Origin: Peribacillus deserti
Lineage (GTDB): Bacteria; Bacillota; Bacilli; Bacillales; DSM-1321
Length of the DNA stretch: 64,000 nucleotides
Assembly: GCF_016909175.1 (NCBI RefSeq)
Contig: NZ_JAFBFI010000016.1
Coordinates: 62,001-126,000 of the forward strand
Direction of reading: 5' to 3'
This document shows positions 19,240 to 26,687 of this stretch, piece after piece; the first letter of the stretch is position 1, and every line of letters starts with the position of its first letter. The translations under genes and the position numbers were made by a program. The notes below the pieces were generated by a model, which was given only the letters and a program-made list of their open reading frames with translations, made no database searches and had not been told where the DNA came from.

Positions 19240-19674
19240 TTATTTTTTGTTAGAAGGATCTTGTTCATCGGCAAATTCCGTTCCATATGCAAGCTTTGGA
19301 TTGATACGAAGCTGTCTTCTTTCATTTGGCTGTCCAGCCGTGCTTAGGAAATATCTGTGAATTAGAATCTCAGCAAAAGTAAAGATTCCGGCAGAGATGA
19401 TGCTTCCCCATGCAATCTGAAGATAATGATCCAGGAGTATTCCGCCAAAAATCCAAACAGCTAAATAGGTTAAAGTGAACTCAATAATTAAGGTATTGGT
19501 CTGGCCAAGCCGAGGAAGGGCGATTTTGTCTCCCAGCAAATAAGTAATTAAGGCAGTAACGATACTAAAAGAAACAATATCTGCTATCGTAGCGTCAAAA
19601 AATAAATCCAGTCCAATGGTAAATGCAATCAAACAAGCTATGAATTTAATAAGTAAAATTGAGAGCGTTTTCAA
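19240..19674 (-). CDS. yndM: YndM family membrane protein (DUF2512)
   Basis: A 144-aa integral membrane protein with four predicted helices and the DUF2512 pattern: FIACLIAFTIGLDLFFDAT, FSIVTALITYLLGDKIALPRLGQTNT, LAVWIFGGILLDHY, SIISAGIFTFAEILIHRYFL. The tail is polar (ELQRRQL-like RINPKLAYGTEFADEQD). It closely resembles B. subtilis YndM, of unknown function and found mainly in spore formers. The TTG at 19674 has AAGGAGGG seven bases before it, better than the ATG at 19725, which lacks a site. It is a single gene with its own terminator. Confidence 0.85.
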   Translation of the reverse strand: MKTLSILLIKFIACLIAFTIGLDLFFDATIADIVSFSIVTALITYLLGDKIALPRLGQTNTLIIEFTLTYLAVWIFGGILLDHYLQIAWGSIISAGIFTFAEILIHRYFLSTAGQPNERRQLRINPKLAYGTEFADEQDPSNKK

Positions 19675-19873
19675 AATTTTACCCTCCTTTTTTCTACTTA
19701 GTTTTAACATGTATAAGAAATTCATACCTTTATAAAGGCGATTATTAAATGCAGTTGCTTAATTTTCAAAATATGGTAAAGTTCATATTGGGAATTTTCA
19801 AAATACTTTATATAGTTTTAGCTTAAAAAAGATTTTTGAAGCAAAACTTTAGTGCTTGCAGTGAGGAGATACT

Positions 19874-21131
19874 ATGAGTTCATTACAGACAAAGCAGATG
19901 GAAAGGGAATTTACCTTCATTCAGCCATTTAAAAAATCACGGCATTTTTCAGCATTATTTTTTGGACAGTTTTTTTCATTATTAGGGAGCTCGATTACCA
20001 ATGTGATACTTCCCGTCGTTGTGCTCCAGCTTTCAAATTCGACTGCAAAAATGGGAATGGTCATGGCACTTTATATGCTCCCATTCATCTTGCTGCTGCC
20101 TTTCTCAGGCGTTTTGGTAGATAAAATGAATAAGATTCACATTATGCTCACAGTGGATCTTGTCCGATTTCTTTTAATGGCTATTTTAGCAATTCTCGCG
20201 TTCTATGATGGACTAAACATGATGTATTTATTTATTTTTATGTTTTTATTAGGCTTTATGGATAGCTTTTTCCAGCCTGCCTATTCATCTGTCAGAGCCA
20301 AGGTTTTTACACAGGATATTCGAAATGCGGCTAACTCTATCACTCAAATTAGTATGCAGGGATTAAAGATATTCGGTCCTATATTAGGCGGATTGCTTAT
20401 AACATCTGTGTCTGCAGCCTGGGGATTTGGAATCGATGCATTAACCTATATCATTTCATTATTTTTCTTACTGAGCCTTCGCTCTATCACTTTCCAAACT
20501 GCAAATGCTTCCGTCCGGAAAGATCTCTCGATAAAGCAAGATTTTTTAGAAGGAATCGTTGTACTAAAGGAACAATCGTGGTTATGGATTACCATTCTGG
20601 CAATTTCGTTTATCAACATTTTTACAGGAGGAATTATAAGAATATTAATTCCATGGCTTATTAATGTGTACCATCAATTTGAACCTGTCGTTTATGGACT
20701 AGTTTTATCTGCCTCCGGTGCTGGTGCTATTGTGTGCGGTATTATCTTTGGCCTTAGAAAAGAATGGAGCAGAAGGGGGATTCTAGCATATGGAGGGGTA
20801 GCTGTGAGCGGTATATCGCTTCTGCTGACTCCTTTTGCCTCAAATGTTCCTATATTAATGGTGTGTATGTTTGTAAATGGAGCAGGAATGATGCTGTTCG
20901 GTCTAATCTGGGAAACCAGTCTTCAAGAGCTTGTACCAGAAGAGAAATTCGGCCGAGTGGCCAGCCTGGATATGCTCGGCTCTTTTGCCTTGCTTCCGCT
21001 GGGGTATCTTCTTACCGGCTGGATCGCAGAAGCTGCAGGCCGAAATACACACTCTCGTTATTTCAAGTATTATCATCATTTTAGTATCAGTAGCGGTAAT
21101 GTTTAATAAAGGCATTCGAAGTTTCAATTAA
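19874..21131 (+). pseudogene. MFS transporter with a C-terminal frameshift
   Basis: A twelve-helix major facilitator of the EntS/YfiS type that would export small molecules. The protein reads normally from the ATG at 19874 (GAGGAG site) through LPLGYLLTGWIAEAAG at about 21040. Its frame then runs into a polar tail ending at 21106. The +1 alternative frame continues with AEIHTLVISSIIIILVSVAV and ends at 21131, exactly the expected last helix and tail. So a one-base insertion or two-base deletion near 21035-21045 separates helix 11 from helix 12. This is either a sequencing error or a recent mutation. The rest of the gene is intact. Confidence 0.8.
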
Positions 21132-21178
21132 GCCAAAAAGAAAGTTACCGCATATATAGAAAGAGAGAAAAGGTGTAA

Positions 21179-22033
21179 ATGAATAAACAAAAAATAAAAG
21201 TAAAAGATAGTGAAATTACATACTATGAATGGGGTAATATAGAAAAACCACCCATTATTTGTATTCATGGAATGGCGGGAAATGCTTTATATAGCTTTAG
21301 TGAATTAGCTGGCTGCTTAGCAAAAGACTTCCACGTAATTGCTTTTGATAATCCAGGTCATGGCGAAACATCTTCATTCACTAGTGAGGAGGAATACTCT
21401 TTTTCGCATCTTGCCAATTGGTATCATGAAGTTTTTCATCTTGTCCTTGATACACCATTTTATCTGCTTGGCCATTCCTGGGGGGCGGATATTGTGCTGC
21501 ATTATTCTAAATACCATCCTGAACATGTAAAAGGCCTCATATTACTAGATGGCGGCTTTACTTTTCCTCAAAATCAGGACATGACTTTCAGTGAGGTTTA
21601 TGCTGGATGGGGAGAGTATATCGAAGGGGCAAAATACCTCACACTGATTGAGGCTTATAAAGAATTTAGGGGATACACTAATCATTGGAGCAACCAGAAG
21701 GAACAAGCTGTTTCAACTATTTTTAAGAAGAATCAACAAAACCAGTATGAGCTTATAACTTCAAAATTTACGGCACTTTCGATAATAAAAGCTTTCTTTA
21801 ATGAGCCTTTTGCAGATACCTACCCATATATTAAAGCGCCAGTATTGTTAATTCATGCTGTGATTCCAAAGGAGCTGGACGAGGCAAGGAAAAGGGGAAT
21901 ATCACAAATGCAAAATCATATTCAGGAAGTAACGGTAGTACGAATGGATAATACCCATCACAATGTCCAATGGGATGAACCCGAACTTATCTCAAAAGAA
22001 ATTAACATATGGTCGAAAAAGGGTGTTTACTAG
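21179..22033 (+). CDS. Alpha/beta hydrolase
   Basis: A 284-aa alpha/beta-hydrolase fold enzyme. Seen: the oxyanion-loop motif ICIHGMAGNAL, AFDNPGHGETS, the nucleophile elbow GHSWGADI (Ser near residue 100), a cap region from about 135 to 215, and the catalytic His in DNTHHNVQWDEP near the C-terminus. The acid is probably the Asp or Glu after LLIHAVIPKE. Resemblance is to esterases, haloperoxidase-like enzymes and C-C bond hydrolases; the substrate is unknown. The ribosome site, AAAGGTGTAA, is moderate. It lies 48 bp after the MFS gene and may share its transcript. Confidence 0.87.
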   Translation: MNKQKIKVKDSEITYYEWGNIEKPPIICIHGMAGNALYSFSELAGCLAKDFHVIAFDNPGHGETSSFTSEEEYSFSHLANWYHEVFHLVLDTPFYLLGHSWGADIVLHYSKYHPEHVKGLILLDGGFTFPQNQDMTFSEVYAGWGEYIEGAKYLTLIEAYKEFRGYTNHWSNQKEQAVSTIFKKNQQNQYELITSKFTALSIIKAFFNEPFADTYPYIKAPVLLIHAVIPKELDEARKRGISQMQNHIQEVTVVRMDNTHHNVQWDEPELISKEINIWSKKGVY

Positions 22034-22197
22034 CCATAACACAGTCATGTTAAACAGCCAAACTGCATCAGATTAAAAAAACGATGATATGAGCAAGAAT
22101 TTTTTCAGGAAATGTTTTAATTTAGTGAAAGCTGGATATAATACATAGGCAAGGAAATTGCAAATTTTATATAGTTATATGTAGGAGGCAACAAAAA

Positions 22198-22398
22198 ATG
22201 GAACGTGGTAAAGTAAAATGGTTTAACAGTGAAAAAGGATTTGGATTTATTGAGCGTGAAGGTGGAGAGGATGTATTTGTACATTTCTCAGCTATTCAAG
22301 GCGAGGGGTACAAATCATTAGATGAAGGCCAGGAAGTAACATTTGATGTTGAACAAGGCCAACGCGGACCGCAGGCTACAAACGTACAAAAAGCTTAA
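22198..22398 (+). CDS. Cold-shock protein (CspA/CspB family)
   Basis: A 66-aa single-domain RNA/ssDNA-binding protein that acts as an RNA chaperone. Both nucleic-acid motifs are present: RNP1 KGFGFIER and RNP2 DVFVHFSAI, within [16 protein letters not shown]. The ribosome site is GTAGGAGG. A TATAAT at 22137-22142 suggests a 5' leader of about 50 nt, shorter than the classic cold-shock UTR. Two terminator hairpins follow the gene. High expression at low temperature or on entry to stationary phase is usual for the family. Confidence 0.97.
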   Translation: MERGKVKWFNSEKGFGFIEREGGEDVFVHFSAIQGEGYKSLDEGQEVTFDVEQGQRGPQATNVQKA

Positions 22399-22410
22399 GC
22401 GGTTTTTATA

Positions 22411-22446
22411 AACAGACTCTGCAAAGGAGTCTGTTTTTATTTTTTT
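22411..22446 (+). terminator. Intrinsic terminator after the cold-shock gene
   Basis: A stem AACAGACTC/GAGTCTGTT at 22411-22436 followed by TTTTATTTTTTTT. Confidence 0.9.
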
Positions 22447-22453
22447 TCTAAAC

Positions 22454-22492
22454 AAAGGGATCTTGGTTATTAAAACGAAGATCCCTTTTTAT
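22454..22492 (+). terminator. Second hairpin terminator downstream of the cold-shock gene
   Basis: A stem AAAGGGATCTT/AAGATCCCTTTT with flanking A and T runs, about 20 bases after the first terminator. It would work in both directions. From here to 22849 I see no further gene. Confidence 0.75.
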
Positions 22493-22849
22493 ATGCCAGT
22501 CTTTGGCATCGTACTAAATATAGTAATCGAACCGGCCCTCCATGTTGACTGAGCTTTTAAACCCACAAGAATAATTGAAAATTAAGCAAGTACACAGTGC
22601 TAAGTATACTGGTACCGAAAAAGCCATAATTTTCACTAATCACACTAAATATAAATCGGAATTTTTTGAAGCGTCCAATTATCCTTAACAACATGAGATT
22701 AACGCAGCTGAGTGAGTGATGGACAAAAAACTTAGTCTGCATATATAAACCGCACTAAAATTTTCTAATAACAGATTTATTGTATTCGTTACATAAATGT
22801 TAAGCTGCATTTAGCAAGAACCACTTTAAATGGAATGGGAGCTATAGCA

Positions 22850-23275
22850 ATGAAGACTGTGGAATTAAAAACCGACCAAGAATTTAAGCAGGCATTTCCA
22901 TTAATGAATCAGTTATGTGATCATTTAAATGAACAAGAGTATTTTGATTTATTAGGCAGGATGAGAAAGGAAGGATACCGTCTTTTTTCTCTAATGAACA
23001 AAGAAAACCAGATGTTAGCACTAGCAGGAATCTATATTCACATTGACTTCTTTAATGGAAAATATATATGGGTGTCGGAATTGGTTACTTCGATGGAAGC
23101 AAGATCGGGTGGCTACGGCAAACTTTTAATAGAGGATATTGAAGCTTTTGGAAAAAAAGAAAATTGCCAGAAAGTCATTTTGTATTCGGGTCTTTCTAGG
23201 GATAGAGCCCATCATTTTTGGGAAAACCATATGGATTTTGAAAGAAGAGGAATAGTATTTAAAAAACAACTATAA
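22850..23275 (+). CDS. GNAT family N-acetyltransferase
   Basis: A 141-aa single-domain GNAT enzyme. The core is YIWVSELVTSMEARSGGYGKLLIEDIEAFGKK: the beta4 strand and the acetyl-CoA pyrophosphate loop, here R-S-G-G-Y-G in place of the usual Q/R-x-x-G-x-G/A. The final LYSGLSRDRAHHFWENHMDFERRGIVFKKQL is typical of acetyltransferases acting on amines or proteins. The ATG at 22850 is preferred over that at 22835 because GGGAG sits eight bases ahead. It is a single gene with a strong terminator. The acceptor is unknown. Confidence 0.82.
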   Translation: MKTVELKTDQEFKQAFPLMNQLCDHLNEQEYFDLLGRMRKEGYRLFSLMNKENQMLALAGIYIHIDFFNGKYIWVSELVTSMEARSGGYGKLLIEDIEAFGKKENCQKVILYSGLSRDRAHHFWENHMDFERRGIVFKKQL

Positions 23276-23353
23276 ACAGCACCCTCCATTCCTTATTAAT
23301 GAAGTTGAGAACAGTTCGAACATACTTATATCACAAGATAGAGTGGTTGTTAA

Positions 23354-23404
23354 AAAAGAAGATGGTTTTTAGCTTATAAAAGCAAAAAACCATCTTCTTT
23401 TTAT
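23354..23404. terminator. Bidirectional intrinsic terminator
   Basis: A long stem AAAAGAAGATGGTTTTT/AAAAAACCATCTTCTTTTT (23354-23402). Confidence 0.85.
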
Positions 23405-23479
23405 AATTTCAGCTGTATAACAAGGTGAAATATGATATGGATAAAGAATGGGCGCAGATAGGGTCCATTTTTATAAGAT

Positions 23480-23612
23480 ATGCTTAAGTTCTTGGAGTTT
23501 ATGCTCAAGTTTTAAAGATTTATGCTTCTCTTTTTAACTTTTATGTTTAAGTTTTTAATATTTTTGCTTATCATAGAAATTTTATGCTTAAGCTTTTCAG
23601 TGTATGCTTTTC
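23480..23612 (+). repeat. Degenerate short repeats with core TATGCTTAAG, period about 21 bp
   Basis: About six imperfect units begin TATGCTTAAGTT, TATGCTCAAGTT, TATGCTTCTCTT, TATGTTTAAGTT, TATGCTTAAGCT and TATGCTTTTCC, spaced mostly 20-22 bp. The region is very T-rich on this strand. A related set in the opposite orientation is at 55440-55500. There is no ORF across it. The function is unknown. Confidence 0.6.
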
Positions 23613-23683
23613 CTTCACGCACATACCCGCTATCAAATGGATACCGACAAGGGAAGTGGCAAAATGCATAGGACTAGAACTCC

Positions 23684-24559
23684 TTATTTTTTCTCCATAA
23701 ACTCAAACAAAAATGATTCGCCATCTTTGTAAAAACGAGGATCATAAATTCCGAGTTTTTCTTTAGTGTCCACCATCACCACAAAAGGAGACCACTGGTA
23801 AAGGGTACGAGCTTTTGGGTTTTGTTTAAAAAGGGTCTTTAAAGCAGCGGAATTTTCACTGGATTTAAGCCTGTACTGGAGGGCTGGTTTCGTTATTAGA
23901 GAGTCTTTAATAATGTCCACTGTTTCTCCATTTTTGCCAATCACAGAAAAATGCCACGGAACAAAGCTTGCTGACAGAGCTACATGATCGTATCCCGGTT
24001 TATATTGATTATAAAGAATATATCCTTGTGCGGATTGAATAAAAATATGCAGACATATCACAATCCAGGCGGTTCGGTAGATTGCCTTTTCCTTTAATGA
24101 GCTTTGTGTTTTCGAAACGATAAAGGAAATTAAAAAGATAAACCAGATAACAAAGTCTATTATGGAAACAGTACCGAGAGTCAGTCTTTCACTGGTGAAT
24201 GGTTCCAAATATCCGGTTCCCCAGGCATTAAAAACATCACTTGTATCGTGAATGAAAACTCCAATTAAGGCAGTATAAAATAATTTGACATCTTTTACTT
24301 TAAAAAATATCCAGCTTAATATATAAAACAGCAAGGCCCAAAAGGGTACAAGAAAAACGGAGTGAGTGATACCCCTATGCCACATTTGATAGTAACCTGC
24401 AGTATCCCATAATTGCGATATAACATCACTGTCCGGAATCTGGCTCGCTCCTATAGCAGTAAATAAAAGAGCGTATTTTTCTTTTTTATTCATCCTTTCT
24501 TTATTAGAGGCTTTATAGAGACCTGCGCCAAATAGAGTATGTGTAATAGTGTCCATCAT
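23684..24559 (-). CDS. YfhP/YdjM-like membrane-bound metal-dependent hydrolase (DUF457)
   Basis: A 291-aa membrane protein. It opens with MMDTITHTLFGAGLY, and GASQIPDSDVI and MWHRGITHSVFLVPFWALLFY follow. The His and Asp residues in THTLFG, PDSD and HRGITHS are the signature of the LexA-binding/inner-membrane metal hydrolase group (DUF457; YdjM in E. coli, YfhP in Bacillus). Several hydrophobic helices lie between residues 65 and 185, then a soluble C-terminal domain of about 100 residues. The ribosome site is weak. It is a single gene. Enzymatic activity has been predicted for the family but its substrate is not known. Confidence 0.82.
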   Translation of the reverse strand: MMDTITHTLFGAGLYKASNKERMNKKEKYALLFTAIGASQIPDSDVISQLWDTAGYYQMWHRGITHSVFLVPFWALLFYILSWIFFKVKDVKLFYTALIGVFIHDTSDVFNAWGTGYLEPFTSERLTLGTVSIIDFVIWFIFLISFIVSKTQSSLKEKAIYRTAWIVICLHIFIQSAQGYILYNQYKPGYDHVALSASFVPWHFSVIGKNGETVDIIKDSLITKPALQYRLKSSENSAALKTLFKQNPKARTLYQWSPFVVMVDTKEKLGIYDPRFYKDGESFLFEFMEKK

Positions 24560-24769
24560 TTACCAGCCTTCCCCAAAAAGTATATATGATTTACCATTAT
24601 TCCGCTTAACATTAACAAAAGTAAAGCTTAAAGAGTACTATCTTAAATCGTAAAAACTTTCTTATTGCCGTCAAGGGTGGTATAGTTCATGAGAGGAAGC
24701 CCTGTAAAGGGTCTGACAGCACTAATGAGAAGTTAAAAAACAATTTTAAATATATGCGAGGAATTAAGA

Positions 24770-25270
24770 ATGCTGAATCAAAATAAAAGTGAGCTTGAAC
24801 TATTAAAAGATGAGATCATGCAGCTGAAAAGCATAGTAGAAGGGTATAAAGATATTATTGAAGAAACATCTGCACCTTTTATTCCTTCTATTATACCTAG
24901 AACTTTTCTAGTGCCTATTGCCGGTACGCTTTCTGCCGAACGTCTTGAAACCATTGTTGATAAAATTGTAAAAGACTCATCCATTCCGGATATAGATAAT
25001 GTAATTGTAGATGTTTCAGGAATCAGCAAACAGCATCTTAGCGGTCTGAGTATGAATTCTTTCGGAAACTACATAAACAAATTAAAACAAACATTAACCT
25101 TAATGGGAATTGAAACGTATTTCGTCGGCATATCTCCAGATTTGGCCCGGGAAGCCAGCTTCTTGGAAAAATCCTTCCTGGCTGATCTAAAATCATTTCT
25201 AAGTTTCAAAGAGGCCTTAAAGCATTTAATGAAAAAAGAGGGATATGTACTTCAAAGGGTGGGTAAATAA
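24770..25270 (+). CDS. STAS-domain protein, RsbR-like but without the N-terminal sensor and with altered phosphosites
   Basis: A 166-aa protein: a short N-terminal helix likely to form a coiled coil (residues 5-30, SELELLKDEIMQLKSIVEG), then an RsbR/RsbS-type STAS domain (APFIPSIIPRTFLVPIAGTLSAER onward). RsbR-type proteins build the stressosome, the scaffold that holds the kinase RsbT and releases it on stress to activate sigma-B. Here the segment equal to RsbR Thr171 (SGVPxxDT) reads SGISKQHL, so the Thr is Leu. The Thr205 position (GIRPEIAQT) reads GISPDLARE, so it is Glu. It may be a structural or non-switchable stressosome subunit. DedA follows 86 bp downstream and may be co-transcribed. 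Confidence 0.8.
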   Translation: MLNQNKSELELLKDEIMQLKSIVEGYKDIIEETSAPFIPSIIPRTFLVPIAGTLSAERLETIVDKIVKDSSIPDIDNVIVDVSGISKQHLSGLSMNSFGNYINKLKQTLTLMGIETYFVGISPDLAREASFLEKSFLADLKSFLSFKEALKHLMKKEGYVLQRVGK

Positions 25271-25356
25271 CAATCGCTTTCTTGTCGCAGAAGTGTTACT
25301 GAATAAAATATATCCGCAGAAGTATGTGGAAAGCAAACAGCAGCGGGGTGTACAGC

Positions 25357-25962
25357 ATGGAAAACTGGATAACAGAGTTTATGAATCAGTATGGGTACTT
25401 TGGGATTTTTCTCCTGATTGCACTTGAAAATCTATTCCCTCCTATACCTTCAGAGGTCATTTTGACCTTTGGAGGATTTATGACAACGACTTCTAGTATG
25501 AGTATTATAGGAGTAATTTTTACTTCGACCATTGGCTCAGTGGCTGGAGCAGCAGCCTTATATGGAGTTGGATATCTTCTAAAAGAGGAGCGTTTAGAAT
25601 CTATTATCAGCAGATGGGGCCGCTTATTGAGGCTGAATGCCGATGACATCCATAAGGCATATAGGTGGTTTGAAAAATATGGGGCTTGGACGGTGTTTTT
25701 CTGCCGTCTGATTCCTCTTATTAGAAGCTTAATTTCGATTCCAGCAGGGATGTCGAAAATGAACTTTTGGCTGTTTCTATTATTAACGACTGCAGGAACG
25801 CTTATTTGGAATACAATCCTCGTTAATGTGGGAGCGGCGTTCGGTTCTTCGTGGGAAGACATTGTAGGGTATATGGATATTTACTCAAACATTATTTACC
25901 TGACATTAGCTGTACTGGTTATAGTATTTGTTATAGTTTTTATTAAAAAAAGAAGTAAATAA
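25357..25962 (+). CDS. DedA family membrane protein
   Basis: A 201-aa integral membrane protein of the DedA/VTT family, implicated in undecaprenyl phosphate or phospholipid translocation and proton-motive-force homeostasis. Marks: IALENLFPPIPSEVILTFGGFM (re-entrant loop with the conserved acidic residue), TIGSVAGAAALYGVGYLL, and the FFCRLIPLIRSLISIPAGMSKM motif (F-x-R-x-x-P-x-x-R) followed by NFWLFLLLTTAGTLIWN. Four to five helices are evident. The ATG at 25357 starts a typical N-terminus; the ribosome site is weak (GCGGGG). It is probably translated from the same transcript as the STAS gene. Confidence 0.87.
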   Translation: MENWITEFMNQYGYFGIFLLIALENLFPPIPSEVILTFGGFMTTTSSMSIIGVIFTSTIGSVAGAAALYGVGYLLKEERLESIISRWGRLLRLNADDIHKAYRWFEKYGAWTVFFCRLIPLIRSLISIPAGMSKMNFWLFLLLTTAGTLIWNTILVNVGAAFGSSWEDIVGYMDIYSNIIYLTLAVLVIVFVIVFIKKRSK

Positions 25963-25992
25963 TCTAATGGGGCAATAAGGGAGGCATATCCT

Positions 25993-26334
25993 ATGATTCC
26001 AACGAATATTGAACTTGCACAAAGACAGTTAAATGCCTATAACAGACAAGATATAGAAGCTTTTCTCAGTGTGTATAGTTCAAGCGTAGAGATTAGGGAG
26101 TTTCCTTCAAATAATCTTATTTACACTGGTATTGAAAAAATGCGGGAAGTATATACGAAGTTATTTGAAGCTAATCCAGAACAGCATGCCGAGTTAAAAG
26201 CGAGGACAGTACATCTAAATATAGTTATTGACCATGAATATATTACAGGAAGATCAAATGGAATTGATTCAGAAGCAGTTGCAATGTACGAAGTCAGCGA
26301 AGGTACCATTTCGCGGGTCTGGTTTATTAAGTAG
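25993..26334 (+). CDS. NTF2-like/SnoaL-fold protein
   Basis: A 113-aa alpha+beta cone-fold protein of the nuclear transport factor 2-like superfamily: RQLNAYNRQDIEAFLSVYSSSVEIREFPSN, then GIEKMREVYTKLFEANP, HLNIVIDHEYITGR and the terminal AVAMYEVSEGTISRVWFIK strands. Bacterial relatives are small enzymes or ligand-binding proteins; the sequence does not say which. The ribosome site is AAGGGAGG. It lies 30 bp after dedA, so it is probably the last gene of a STAS-dedA-NTF2 transcript that ends at the terminator at 26373. Confidence 0.82.
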   Translation: MIPTNIELAQRQLNAYNRQDIEAFLSVYSSSVEIREFPSNNLIYTGIEKMREVYTKLFEANPEQHAELKARTVHLNIVIDHEYITGRSNGIDSEAVAMYEVSEGTISRVWFIK

Positions 26335-26372
26335 GAAGATTTGGGTTTAAGTCAATGTGATCATTCAGAAAA

Positions 26373-26401
26373 GAAGGCTGCTAAAACAGCCTTTTTTTAT
26401 A
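26373..26401 (+). terminator. Intrinsic terminator after the NTF2-like gene
   Basis: A stem AAGGCTG/CAGCCTT followed by seven T residues. Confidence 0.85.
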
Positions 26402-26463
26402 CAATCATACAGCACATCTGCAAATTTTGTGATATTTGTTTTTATATTCCAAGTATGTTTCTA

Positions 26464-26546
26464 TGTTATAATAACTCAGGTAAACAAAACGTTAGAGTAA
26501 AAAACTCTCCCAGGGGTTGCGGAGAGTCTTTTTACCTGTGTAATAA
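26464..26546 (+). ncRNA. Candidate small RNA or leader: promoter, nested hairpin and terminator
   Basis: An extended -10 promoter TGTTATAAT at 26464-26472 is followed within ten bases by a compact nested fold: outer stem CAGGTAAA/TTTACCTG (about 26478 to 26541) and inner stem ACTCTCC/GGAGAGT followed by a run of five T residues, a good terminator. A transcript of about 65 nt is implied. It lies between the terminator of the NTF2-like gene and the cyclic-di-GMP gene, so it could be an independent sRNA or an attenuating leader. I cannot match it to a known riboswitch class. Confidence 0.4.
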
Positions 26547-26687
26547 ATTCATCTATAGATTTTCTTTAAACCAATCTTGATAAAACTCAACAAAATAGTG
26601 AGGCAAAAACTTCCTCATAATTGTTAAAACAAAATATAGAACGAAAGATTCCATCTTTTAATAGATTTACATAAGGAGCCTTTTTTA

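Noticed and set aside
23480-23612. Short spaced repeats considered as a CRISPR array
   Set aside because: Repeats are degenerate, about 10-12 bp, with spacings of about 10 bp and no cas genes; they do not fit a CRISPR.
26464-26546. Hairpin considered as a cyclic-di-GMP riboswitch because it precedes a GGDEF-EAL gene
   Set aside because: None of the conserved GEMM elements can be found; it is only listed as an unassigned small RNA or leader candidate.
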